Origin: Prochlorococcus marinus str. MIT 0917
Lineage (GTDB): Bacteria; Cyanobacteriota; Cyanobacteriia; PCC-6307; Cyanobiaceae
Direction: 5' to 3'
Length of the DNA: 64,000 bases
Assembly: GCF_027359575.1 (NCBI RefSeq)
Contig: NZ_CP114784.1
Span: 655,819 to 719,818 of the forward strand
Shown here: piece after piece, positions 56,256 through 64,000 of the stretch
Layout of the letters: the number at the start of each line of letters is the position of its first letter
Numbering within the stretch: position 1 is the stretch's first letter
The notes under the pieces: model-generated
Told to the model about the DNA's origin: nothing
The model's input: the letters and a program-made list of their open reading frames with translations, nothing else
Databases searched by the model: none
Program-made: the position numbers and the translations under genes

Positions 56256-57062
56256 TCAGGAAAAATTACTAATAATATCTCTAGGAAGATATTTATATTT
56301 CTGAACCTCATTTCGGCAGTATTCACTCATTTCAGTTCTTATATCCTCAGAAACTTTTAAAGATTCGATACCTTTAATATAATTACTTTTTTTAGGTATT
56401 TTTGTTCCTTCAATTAATTCAATAGAAAGATCCTTACACAAATTTTGAATACAACTTGTGTAATTAGAAAGTAAATCAGAATAATTAATACAAACAATAT
56501 TTCTTATTTTTTTTGATGCTATGAAAGCACTGCTTACATGATTTGCCCACCTAGCAAAATAAGTATTATAATTTTCAAATTGGTATCTCTGGGAATGGCC
56601 ACAAGGTTTAGTCTTCATAAGTTCTAGAGGGCATTTTAGTTTAGGTCCTTCAAACCAATCCCATTTATGAAGAAATTTCCAATAAGATATAAACACATCT
56701 ACAGGGTTTCTATATATGTATGCAATTTTTAAAATTTTAGTAGAATCATCACCAATCAAAGACAGAGGAAAATGAGATTTTATGATACTATTTATACAAA
56801 AACTACCAGTATTAGTAGAAATATTTGAACACTTTTGAATAAAAGAAAATATATCTTTTTTACTATAAAAATTCAAAGAACATCCTAAACGGGAATAGTC
56901 ATAATTTAAGTAAGGTTCAACACTATAAAAAGTAGAGGAAGATAATGAATTCATAAGAAAATGTGTTCCACTTCTCTCATGAGAACAAACCATCAGAGGG
57001 TATTTTATTTCATTAGAAATAGATGCATTGATTGGATTATTTTCGAAAGATACTAAAGGCAA
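56256..57062 (-). CDS. Sulfotransferase
   Basis: 268 residues. SHERSGTHFLMNSLSSST is the 5'-phosphosulfate loop for PAPS; IAYIYRNPVDVFISYWKFL is the 3'-phosphate-binding region. Stand-alone domain without TPRs, unlike the 15708 gene. Acceptor unknown. Downstream of tRNA-Ser on the same strand and next to alpA, so likely part of the same acquired segment. Confidence 0.88.
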   Translation of the reverse strand: MPLVSFENNPINASISNEIKYPLMVCSHERSGTHFLMNSLSSSTFYSVEPYLNYDYSRLGCSLNFYSKKDIFSFIQKCSNISTNTGSFCINSIIKSHFPLSLIGDDSTKILKIAYIYRNPVDVFISYWKFLHKWDWFEGPKLKCPLELMKTKPCGHSQRYQFENYNTYFARWANHVSSAFIASKKIRNIVCINYSDLLSNYTSCIQNLCKDLSIELIEGTKIPKKSNYIKGIESLKVSEDIRTEMSEYCRNEVQKYKYLPRDIISNFS

Positions 57063-57123
57063 CTAAAGAATTCCACATGTTTGCATATTAAGGGTAAATT
57101 CTTTTTTGATATAAATCAAAAAG

Positions 57124-57208
57124 CGGAGAGGGTGGGATTCGAACCCACGGATAGTTTACTATCAAACGATTTCGAGTCGTTCGCTTTCGACCACTCAGCC
57201 ACCTCTCC
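57124..57208 (-). tRNA. tRNA-Ser(CGA)
   Basis: 85-nt class II tRNA. Acceptor GGAGAGG pairs with CCTCTCC; anticodon loop CTCGAAA gives anticodon CGA (reads UCG); long variable arm and TTCGAATCC T loop. CCA is not encoded. Discriminator base G as expected for serine. Confidence 0.97.
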
Positions 57209-57282
57209 CTAGAAGTTAGTTTAAGGCAATCTTCTCTTTCCACTTAAGAATAAGCAGAATTAAAAATCTAATTCTTAATTGT

Positions 57283-58308
57283 TTAATCCCAACCTGCCTT
57301 TCTCATAAGCTGAATTGCTTTTTTATTATTTGCTCCTAATTGATCAATGGTCACACTATCAGGAGTAAATCCTCCAAATTGTGCAACCTCATTAGTTTTA
57401 TTAAAACCAACTAAAGGGTGTTCAAATGTTGGACCAGCTAACCCACTACTCCCAGCAGGAGAGGCAAGATACTCCAAGAGCTGAATAGCTTCTTCTTTGT
57501 TTTCAGCATATTTAGCAATTCCACCTGCACTGACATTCACATGAGCAGGATTAGGAGTAAGAACCTTTACTTTTTTAGCCAAACCTTTGTCTTTTCTTCC
57601 ATTCACACCTGCGAGCATTCTTGAAATATAGTAGTGATTCACAATACCTACTCCACACTTCCCCTGAGCGACAGCTCTTATAACACCTATATCACCGGGG
57701 AAAAAAGGCTGAGAAATATTTGAAATCATCCCTTTCAACCACTCTTTAGTTTGCGCTTCTCCTTTATTGACAATTTGATTAGCGACTAAAGATTGATTGT
57801 ATGGACTGCTTCTTTTTCTCACACAAACAAGTCCCTCCAAAGAAGGTTTAGCAAGATCTGAATAATCTTTGATTGAATTAATATCAACTTTCTTAGGGTT
57901 AGCAACCATGACTCTCACCCTTCTTGTTAAGGCATACCATCTTGCTTGAGGATCTCGATATTCCACTGGAACATTTTTGTCTAATTTGGCAGACCTATAC
58001 GACTGAAGTAGACCGCTTTTGGCAGCATTGCTAATTCGAGCCGCATCAACAAGAAGAATCACATCGGCTTTAGAATTTGATCCTTCCCTTTTCAATCTTT
58101 CAACTAGAGAAATTCCTGTCGCCTCGATTAATCGGATTTTTATCCCAGTCTTTTCTGCAAATTGCTTATATATCTGCTTATCGGTGTTGTAATGCCTGCC
58201 TGAATAAATTCTTACTTCTCTATCAGAGGCTTTTACATAATTAAAACTTGAAGAGACTAAAAGAGTACCTGCTATTACTGAAGTGAAAAGACGCTTAATT
58301 AAATTCAT
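57283..58308 (-). CDS. futA: Fe(III) ABC transporter substrate-binding protein
   Basis: 341 residues from MNLIKRLFTSVIAGTLLVSS, a signal peptide. Mature protein starts near SDREVRIYSGRHYNTDKQIY. The tyrosine pair in VNHYYISRM and the tyrosine in YSGRHY fit the Fe(III) ligands of FutA/IdiA proteins. Binds ferric iron in the periplasm or lumen and hands it to a FutBC-type permease, which is not here. Divergent from the iron-type hydroxylase gene, consistent with iron regulation. Confidence 0.93.
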   Translation of the reverse strand: MNLIKRLFTSVIAGTLLVSSSFNYVKASDREVRIYSGRHYNTDKQIYKQFAEKTGIKIRLIEATGISLVERLKREGSNSKADVILLVDAARISNAAKSGLLQSYRSAKLDKNVPVEYRDPQARWYALTRRVRVMVANPKKVDINSIKDYSDLAKPSLEGLVCVRKRSSPYNQSLVANQIVNKGEAQTKEWLKGMISNISQPFFPGDIGVIRAVAQGKCGVGIVNHYYISRMLAGVNGRKDKGLAKKVKVLTPNPAHVNVSAGGIAKYAENKEEAIQLLEYLASPAGSSGLAGPTFEHPLVGFNKTNEVAQFGGFTPDSVTIDQLGANNKKAIQLMRKAGWD

Positions 58309-58396
58309 TAATCTATCTAGGAAGGGATTAATAACTTTGAATAGACTAGACAAGAAGATACTGCTAAGAATAGATTCGCAACTTTGATACGTATTG

Positions 58397-58425
58397 AAGT
58401 ATAAATTGATATCTTATTTATACTT
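58397..58425. promoter_or_regulatory. Inverted repeat between futA and the hydroxylase gene
   Basis: Perfect 10-bp arms (58397-58406 and 58416-58425, AAGTATAAAT / ATTTATACTT) with a 9-base spacer, 31 bases before the hydroxylase ATG. Candidate operator in a divergent iron-related promoter region; does not closely match the classical Fur box. Confidence 0.45.
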
Positions 58426-58455
58426 TATGATAGAAATTAAATCTAAATATTAAAG

Positions 58456-59121
58456 ATGGAATATCTAACTCATTCTCTAATAGATGAATCAGAAGCTCTT
58501 CAAATAGTTAATAAGCTAAAAGCAGAGAAATCATCATGGCAAGATGGTAAAAAAACAGCAGGAAGCCATGCTGCAAAAATAAAATCTAATTTTCAATTAG
58601 ATAAAAATTCAAAATTATCAATTGAACTTAGAGATATTATTGTTAACAAAATAATTTCAAATCCACTTCTAAAAAGTTTTACATTACCTAACCTTATCCA
58701 TGGACTCATGTTTACTCAATCCCTAGCTGGACATAGCTATGGCTCACATATCGATAATCCTTATATGCCCTCGGGAAGAAGCGATCTATCATTTACGTTA
58801 TTTTTAAACGCGCCAGAAGATTATAAAGGTGGTGAATTATGTATTCAGACAATCAATAAGATGGAAACTATCAAACTGCCTGCTGGAGAAATGATAATTT
58901 ATCCCAGCACAAAACTACATTCTGTAGCTGAAGTCAAAGATGGTGAACGTCATGTATGTGTAGGGTGGATTCAAAGTTATGTACAAAACAATGAAGATAG
59001 ATCTTTCCTCTTTGAACTAGACGCAGGGGCAAAAGGTTTACTAGCTAAACATGGGAGATCAGACGAATTAGACTTAATTTTTCAGGCATATAGCAATCTA
59101 CTTAGAAGAATGGGAGATTAA
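58456..59121 (+). CDS. PKHD-type Fe(II)/2-oxoglutarate hydroxylase (PiuC-like)
   Basis: 221 residues. SYGSHIDNPYMPSG holds the HxD iron ligands, KLHSVAEVKDGERHVCVGWI the distal His and 2-oxoglutarate Arg. PiuC-like enzymes are iron-regulated and linked with iron uptake. Its divergent pairing with the Fe(III)-binding protein supports this. Substrate unknown. Confidence 0.92.
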   Translation: MEYLTHSLIDESEALQIVNKLKAEKSSWQDGKKTAGSHAAKIKSNFQLDKNSKLSIELRDIIVNKIISNPLLKSFTLPNLIHGLMFTQSLAGHSYGSHIDNPYMPSGRSDLSFTLFLNAPEDYKGGELCIQTINKMETIKLPAGEMIIYPSTKLHSVAEVKDGERHVCVGWIQSYVQNNEDRSFLFELDAGAKGLLAKHGRSDELDLIFQAYSNLLRRMGD

Positions 59122-59207
59122 GATAGATTCTTTATACTAAATAACGTAAAAAATGAACTTTCATTGATAGACTTTAGCTATCAAAATAGACTCAAACCTC
59201 ATTACAT

Positions 59208-59453
59208 ATGCCTAAAAACACAACTGTAGGAATATTCCTAGCGGCAACAGCGGCATTAGCCACAACCGCAATTATTCCTGAAAATGCAATGGCTGGGGAC
59301 AAACATGGTGACATGGGTGGCACCAAGGAATGGACCACAGATCAAGAAGCAGATGAAGATGGAAAGCTCGATGATGCTGCACAAAAAGCTGCTGATAAAG
59401 CTAAGAAATCAAATGTTTGCATCCCTATTGGTGAGGGCGAGAACTGCTGGTAA
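59208..59453 (+). CDS. Small secreted acidic protein, unknown
   Basis: 81 residues. MPKNTTVGIFLAATAALATT with a cleavage site near NAMA-GDKHG gives a signal peptide. The mature part is rich in Asp, Glu and Lys and ends SNVCIPIGEGENCW with two cysteines. No family recognised. A 28-bp stem terminator follows. Confidence 0.7.
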   Translation: MPKNTTVGIFLAATAALATTAIIPENAMAGDKHGDMGGTKEWTTDQEADEDGKLDDAAQKAADKAKKSNVCIPIGEGENCW

Positions 59454-59456
59454 AGC

Positions 59457-59546
59457 TTTTTATATTCAAATGAAAAAGGCCCCTGTAAGGGGCCTTTTTC
59501 ATTTGAATATAAAAAAAAAAAGAACGCCCCAGGTAGGGGCGTTCTC
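59457..59546. terminator. Double terminator with a 28-bp stem
   Basis: First hairpin: 59457-59484 pairs perfectly with 59488-59515 around the loop GTA, with A/T ends. Second: 59521-59530 with 59536-59545 (AGAACGCCCC / GGGGCGTTCT). They separate the secreted protein gene from the convergent porin gene and can stop transcription both ways. Confidence 0.9.
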
Positions 59547-59566
59547 AAATCTACTAATTACAAGAA

Positions 59567-60814
59567 TTAGAATCTGAATTCAGTTAGAACAACTGCTCCA
59601 CTAACATCTTTGCCTTCAGACTCAACATCTGAACCACCAAAGATTGCAGGAGTAACTGTTACGCCATCGTTAATTTTGAAGGAGTAATAAGCTTCCCAAA
59701 CACTGTTGTCTTCAGAAGGATCAGAAGTACCGCCAACAATAGAAGTAGCGCTAACTCTTGAACCAAAAGCAACACCAGCTCTATTTCCATCGATCAGTAG
59801 GTCTTTCCAACCAAGTCCAACCATCCAACCTGATGCTTCATCAGCATATCCAGTTGGAGCGTCGTCAATAGTAGAAACGTCATAACCAAGCTGAACTTCA
59901 GGAATAGCACCAGTTGTATCAGGCTTCCAATATGCTCTTAAACCGACTGCAGTTTCAGAACCAGCAGCAGATCTTTTTCCACCTGCAGCTGTTGTGAAGT
60001 AGCTATCAGACCAGCCATTTTCTTTTAATGCAACTGCACCAGATACTTGCCACTGAGGTGTGCCGTACTCAAGCTTAGTAAGCAAAGCTGACTTACCATC
60101 TTCACCGAAAAGACCCTCGTCTTTTCCAGACTTTGCGCCACTTTGATTTGTGTAAGCAACACTTACTGCAAATCTACCTTCTGAAGGATCTTCAGTTGGT
60201 TGTACATAAGCTGCACCAAAACCAGCTTTAGTAGAAGAACCATAAACAGTTCCGTTTCCACCAAGAGTGAATTGCTTAGTTACAGGCTTATAGATAGAAG
60301 GAGAACTTGCAAGCATGTAGTAGTTCTCAATTTTTGGACCAACCCAAACAGTTACGTCATCGCCAACCGGGAATTGATACCAAATCTTGTCAACTTTTAA
60401 TGCATCAGCATTACCGTTAGCAGCGGATAGGTATGTACCTTGTCCTTTGTCTTTGAAATGATCGCCGACATTACCAGACTTAATTCTTGTGTAGAGCATG
60501 TCTTCACCAGTAAAACTGGTGTTCATGTTCAACTGATACATATATTCCATAGTGATGCTGTCAGTATCTGACTCAGCATCATCATCAACATAACCAGTAA
60601 TGAAAGCAGCCTTTCCGCTCATCTTTGTAGATGAAGAGAATTGACCAGCCATAATTTCGCCGAGTTGAGACTCAACACCATCAACACGAGCTTGAATAAC
60701 TTCAGAACTAAGGTCTGACTCGTTAGATACTGTAGAAACGTCGGCATTTGCAGCTAAAGGTGCCATTAGGCCCAAAGCAGCAGGAGCTACCAGCAAACGC
60801 TGAAAAAGCTTCAT
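59567..60814 (-). CDS. Outer-membrane porin
   Basis: 415 residues from MKLFQRLLVAPAALGLMAPL, a signal peptide. A short coiled-coil-like segment (EVIQARVDGVESQLGEIMAG) precedes a predicted beta-barrel with alternating strands (VWVGPKIENYYMLA, AYYSFKINDGVTVTPAIFGG), and the protein ends in aromatic EFRF as outer-membrane proteins do. Picocyanobacterial porins of this plan pass small solutes; the substrate is not known. It lacks an obvious N-terminal SLH domain, or has a very short one, unlike larger SomA-type porins. Confidence 0.9.
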   Translation of the reverse strand: MKLFQRLLVAPAALGLMAPLAANADVSTVSNESDLSSEVIQARVDGVESQLGEIMAGQFSSSTKMSGKAAFITGYVDDDAESDTDSITMEYMYQLNMNTSFTGEDMLYTRIKSGNVGDHFKDKGQGTYLSAANGNADALKVDKIWYQFPVGDDVTVWVGPKIENYYMLASSPSIYKPVTKQFTLGGNGTVYGSSTKAGFGAAYVQPTEDPSEGRFAVSVAYTNQSGAKSGKDEGLFGEDGKSALLTKLEYGTPQWQVSGAVALKENGWSDSYFTTAAGGKRSAAGSETAVGLRAYWKPDTTGAIPEVQLGYDVSTIDDAPTGYADEASGWMVGLGWKDLLIDGNRAGVAFGSRVSATSIVGGTSDPSEDNSVWEAYYSFKINDGVTVTPAIFGGSDVESEGKDVSGAVVLTEFRF

Positions 60815-60964
60815 TGTGTCCTCACACAAATATTTCGGATTTATAATAGTGTATTCAATAAGACATTCCAGGACTCAAGCTCTTAGAAGTATCTTTTTAT
60901 ACAGCCAAATATAATATTCGAACTTTTTATTATCTTAAAAACTCTAATTATTACTAGAGGTTAA

Positions 60965-61837
60965 TTAATTATTGGTACAAAGTGGGAACCCGAGGCTCTC
61001 TCTTTCCTCTAACCAAGCTTGAGCAACTTTCCGAGCTAAAGATCGAATTCTTGCAATAATCTTAGTTCTCTCAGTAACTGAAATAACCCCTCTTGCTTCT
61101 AGCAAATTAAATGTATGACTACATTTTAGAACGTAATCAAGGCAAGTTGCAGGTATATTTTTAGCGATTAATTGATGAGCCTCTTCCTCATAAATTTCAA
61201 AAAGTTTCCTTAAATTTTCCGAGTTAGATTCTTCAAAATTATACTTACATTGACCTTTTTCAAAAGGAAGCCAGATGTCACCATATTTATTCTTTTTATT
61301 CCAGGAAAGGTCCCAAATACTTTCAACATTTTGTAAATACATTGCCAGTCTCTCCAGGCCATAAGTGATCTCAATTGAAACAGGCTTGCAATCAAGACCT
61401 CCACATTGCTGAAAATAAGTAAATTGGGTAACTTCCATCCCATTAAGCCAAACTTCCCAACCCACTCCCCAGGCGCCTAAAGTTGGAGATTCCCAATTAT
61501 CTTCAACAAATCTAATATCGTGATCTTTAGCTGAAATCCCCAAGGCTTCAAGAGAAGACAAATAAATTTCTTGTATACCGTCTAAAGAGGGCTTGATAAG
61601 AACTTGATATTGAAAATAATGCTGTGCTCTATTTGGATTGTCTCCATACCTACCATCAGTTGGTCGACGACAGGGCTCTGGGTAAGCTACAGCCCAAGGT
61701 TCAGGACCTATCGCTCTTAAAAAAGAATGAGGGCTCATCGTCCCTGCGCCCTTCTCTAAATCATATGGCTGAAGCAGCAAACAACCTTTCTCACTCCAGA
61801 AATTATTGAGGCTAGAAATTATATCCTGGAAATACAT
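60965..61837 (-). CDS. glyQ: Glycyl-tRNA synthetase alpha subunit
   Basis: 290 residues. [20 protein letters not shown] and [20 protein letters not shown] (class II motif region), [40 protein letters not shown]. Alpha subunit of the alpha2beta2 enzyme; the beta subunit gene is not in the window. Length is normal. Confidence 0.98.
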   Translation of the reverse strand: MYFQDIISSLNNFWSEKGCLLLQPYDLEKGAGTMSPHSFLRAIGPEPWAVAYPEPCRRPTDGRYGDNPNRAQHYFQYQVLIKPSLDGIQEIYLSSLEALGISAKDHDIRFVEDNWESPTLGAWGVGWEVWLNGMEVTQFTYFQQCGGLDCKPVSIEITYGLERLAMYLQNVESIWDLSWNKKNKYGDIWLPFEKGQCKYNFEESNSENLRKLFEIYEEEAHQLIAKNIPATCLDYVLKCSHTFNLLEARGVISVTERTKIIARIRSLARKVAQAWLEERESLGFPLCTNN

Positions 61838-61982
61838 AATATAGTGACTTATCTAGTTGATTTTTCTTTTAGAATTAATAGATTCATCTACTAAATATAC
61901 ACTTAAAATACACTTAAATAAAAAGTTTATAAGAAAAAACAGAATATGGAAATATTTAAATGATTTTAATATTTTAATTATA

Positions 61983-62627
61983 TCAATCAGGTAAATAATT
62001 TAGATTTCCTGCAACGGATATCCTGGGTTCATCACTACCGTAAAATGGATAAACACAGTGCCTTAATCTAGCAGGAAAGAAAACCATATAGCCTTCATAT
62101 TCTGAAGATAATCTATACATTGAGTTCAGAATACCTCCAAGAGAATCAATGTATTCAAACTCAAAACAACCTGCTTTTATATCTCCATCTCTAATATTAC
62201 GAAATTGTGGTAATTTTTTTTGATCCTCCCATGAATATGGAATCTTCATCCATATAGCAAAAGAATAGACTCCACTATGATCATGAGAAGGATTGAATTC
62301 TGTCTTATATTGATAGTTTACCCATAGGTTGTTTAATATTAATTTAGATCCTGGTTTTAACAATGTATTTTCAGATACAGGGTCACCAGAAATAGGATTA
62401 TTTTCACGGTAATATTTAATCAAAGGAACACAAACAGATTTATAAAAAAAAGAATCAATATCGTCTAACAAAAGACTTTGCGAAATATTACCAACTAACT
62501 TGTTTTTATGATTTTTATTATTCGTTTTACCAATATCAATAATTTTCCATAGATAATCAACAACTGCTTGATCTAATTTTACTTGCAAAAAACAACTGAC
62601 TCGAGGAGATATTTTTTTAACTTCCAT
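61983..62627 (-). CDS. Putative 2OG-Fe(II) oxygenase (TIGR02466-like)
   Basis: 214 residues. NPSHDHSGVYSFAIWMKIPY would give the first metal ligands (HxD-like HDH) and VFFPARLRHCVYPFYGSDEP the distal His, followed by PRISVAGNL with the 2-oxoglutarate Arg. Proteins of this kind occur in cyanophages and marine cyanobacteria. Substrate unknown. Lies at the border of an AT-rich, gene-poor stretch. Confidence 0.75.
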   Translation of the reverse strand: MEVKKISPRVSCFLQVKLDQAVVDYLWKIIDIGKTNNKNHKNKLVGNISQSLLLDDIDSFFYKSVCVPLIKYYRENNPISGDPVSENTLLKPGSKLILNNLWVNYQYKTEFNPSHDHSGVYSFAIWMKIPYSWEDQKKLPQFRNIRDGDIKAGCFEFEYIDSLGGILNSMYRLSSEYEGYMVFFPARLRHCVYPFYGSDEPRISVAGNLNYLPD

Positions 62628-63290
62628 TAAAAATTTAAATACTTAAATATTAAAATACAGTCTAAGGCAAAAAGTAATCAAACATCTCATGGACTTGTAA
62701 TATCAATTCTCAAAAATATTGATACGGTATATCAAAAAAGTGTTTGCAAAACAAAAACCTTGTATCACAAGAAAATATTAGTTTTGACAGAGCTAGAGTC
62801 AAAGGTGAAAAAAAATAACTTTATAGAGCAAATAGCCAAAAAATATATCCAGCAATCAAGGTGGGAATAGATCAAAAAGGGCAATCAATTCAAACGCAAA
62901 TCAATTACCGAGCCCCTAACGAGGCCAAACCGGAGTACACATAAGTATATATACTTACATAGTGGCAGAGCAAGTACTAAGAGTAATATGACATCGCAAT
63001 AAGGTTTAATGATAAAAAAAAATTATTAATATCTTTAAGTAAACGTCAAAAAGCATATATTTAGTATTATTGCTAAAATTAGTATTTTTCAAAAAGCTAT
63101 TAATCACATTCTAGAATAAAAACATTTTTTAAATACTAAGATACCACAATATTCTAGCATATTTATTATAATAATAGAATATAGAGGAATCAAACCAAGC
63201 TGCAAGAAGACAACACAAAAGATAATACATTTGTATCCATTGTTCCGATTCGTCACAAGAAGTATATTAAACACGTAATTGGCTAAGCTC
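62628..63290. other. AT-rich gap with a perfect palindrome
   Basis: About 660 bases without a credible ORF on the plus strand. An open frame on minus (63104-63664) is antisense to the following gene and not believed. Contains the palindrome at 62942-62957. Confidence 0.55.
62942..62957. promoter_or_regulatory. 16-bp perfect palindrome
   Basis: TAAGTATATATACTTA, fully self-complementary, about 330 bases ahead of the coiled-coil gene. Candidate operator; other interpretations are open. Confidence 0.4.
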
Positions 63291-63911
63291 ATGAATTTAT
63301 CGCCTACAGAGGTGGTTGATGTAGCAAATATTCCACTAAATAGCGAGGTCACGAAGGGACTCGTCCCCGCCCAAGTGGAGTACGTTAAAGAGTCAGTCGT
63401 CGAAATCAACGAGGAGCTTAGCTGCGTTGGCCAATCTCTGAGAGCTGTTGCCGCAAATCTCTCAGACATAAAGAGCAACATCAAGCCAGGAAACTGGAGA
63501 GCCTTTTTAAAATCAGGCGCGATTAATTGCTCCGAAAGGTTTGCTATTGACCTCGTAAGCGCATACACCAACTGGCTAGCTGGCTCAGATATAGAAGACA
63601 ACCTACTCGCTTCTTTAACTCCTAGGTCACTAGCCCTGATGGGCAGCAAAGGAGTAACCGACAAGGAGCGTCAAAAGGTATTCGAGGCCGTTGGGAACGG
63701 CGAAAGAATGACAGAGGCAGCGGTAAGAGTTTTGGTAAAAGGAAACAAGAAAAAGGCAACCACGATTTCCAAAAAGACAGAAAGTGAAAAGATAAAATCC
63801 CTCAAAGACAAGATTGATACATACAAAAAAGTAATAATAAATCTTAAAGATGAAAACAAAAAGTTAAGCAAATTGCTATCAAATAGAGAAAAAATAGACT
63901 CGCTTGTTTAA
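63291..63911 (+). CDS. DUF3102-like coiled-coil protein, likely acquired
   Basis: 206 residues from ATG 63291 (TTG 63279 possible). Helical N-terminal part (VEINEELSCVGQSLRAVAAN; GNWRAFLKSGAINCSERFAI) resembles DUF3102-type phage/plasmid proteins; then LTPRSLALMGSKGVTDKERQ and a C-terminal coiled coil (SLKDKIDTYKKVIINLKDEN). GC content of its first about 400 bases is clearly above that of the flanks. It may bind DNA, as ParB-like and DUF3102 proteins do; not certain. Confidence 0.65.
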   Translation: MNLSPTEVVDVANIPLNSEVTKGLVPAQVEYVKESVVEINEELSCVGQSLRAVAANLSDIKSNIKPGNWRAFLKSGAINCSERFAIDLVSAYTNWLAGSDIEDNLLASLTPRSLALMGSKGVTDKERQKVFEAVGNGERMTEAAVRVLVKGNKKKATTISKKTESEKIKSLKDKIDTYKKVIINLKDENKKLSKLLSNREKIDSLV

Positions 63912-63953
63912 TGCCAATCAAGAAAAACCACTATTCCCCAAGTTTTATTAAAA

Positions 63954-64000
63954 ATGCAAAAACCAAACACAACAATTCGTTCTAGAAATGAAGGAATTAG
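63954..64000 (+). other. Possible gene start at window edge
   Basis: An open frame begins at ATG 63954 (MQKPNTTIRSRNEG) and runs off the end of the window. Too short to judge. Confidence 0.2.

Noticed and set aside
63104..63664. 186-residue open frame on the minus strand
   Set aside because: Lies mostly antisense to the helical DUF3102-like gene; its C-terminal half is low-complexity from an AT-rich gap.

Overview
The window looks like a chromosome segment of a low-light-adapted Prochlorococcus, closest in flavour to the NATL type. This rests on AT-rich DNA, four prochlorophyte chlorophyll a/b-binding antenna (pcb) genes in tandem, the Prochlorococcus/marine Synechococcus forms of psbA, psbD-psbC, petM, ycf4 and ycf39, and small marine-cyanobacterial proteins. 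Assignment below genus level is inference.

Layout. 1-5145: four pcb antenna genes on the minus strand with two small membrane-protein ORFs between them and hairpin terminators. 5654-10319: a light and oxidative-stress cluster (TIGR03643 and DUF2256 small proteins, an FeS-BCP-type photolyase, peroxiredoxin Q, a second photolyase-like protein with reversed domain order, and a short-chain dehydrogenase). 10327-12662: a ribbon-helix-helix-like protein, psbA and a tiny downstream ORF. 13352-25124: an accessory island of four large TPR proteins that share an N-terminal module but carry different C-terminal enzymes (GT9-like, sulfotransferase, methyltransferase), a second ribbon-helix-helix-like protein, orphan ORFs and a dispersed repeat of about 170 bp. 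25211-28481: transglutaminase-like / alpha-E / circularly permuted ATP-grasp operon. 28759-29850: ychF, whose 3' end lies inside a half copy of the island repeat.

30017-54818 is mostly core: RND-type adaptor, polA, cysS, an NSS-family transporter, dxr, the split transhydrogenase pntA1-pntA2-pntB with a YheT-like hydrolase, NTR-thioredoxin fusion, an IF-1-like protein, ycf39, petM, ilvH, cyclophilin, ycf4, psbD-psbC, maf and cobQ. 54827-57208 holds a ferredoxin, a TPR protein and a small patch next to tRNA-Ser(CGA) with an AlpA-like regulator, a sulfotransferase and an 11-bp copy of the tRNA 3' end. 57283-61837 is iron and envelope related (Fe(III)-binding protein, PKHD hydroxylase, porin) plus glyQ. 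The right end (61983-64000) has a 2OG-Fe(II) oxygenase-like gene and a GC-richer coiled-coil protein that looks acquired.

Together the window combines light harvesting and PSII core genes, photodamage repair, iron acquisition and a surface-modification-like TPR island. The strongest leads for something undescribed are the repeat family carrying a copy of the ychF 3' end, the domain-swapping TPR enzymes, and the photolyase-like protein with reversed domain order.
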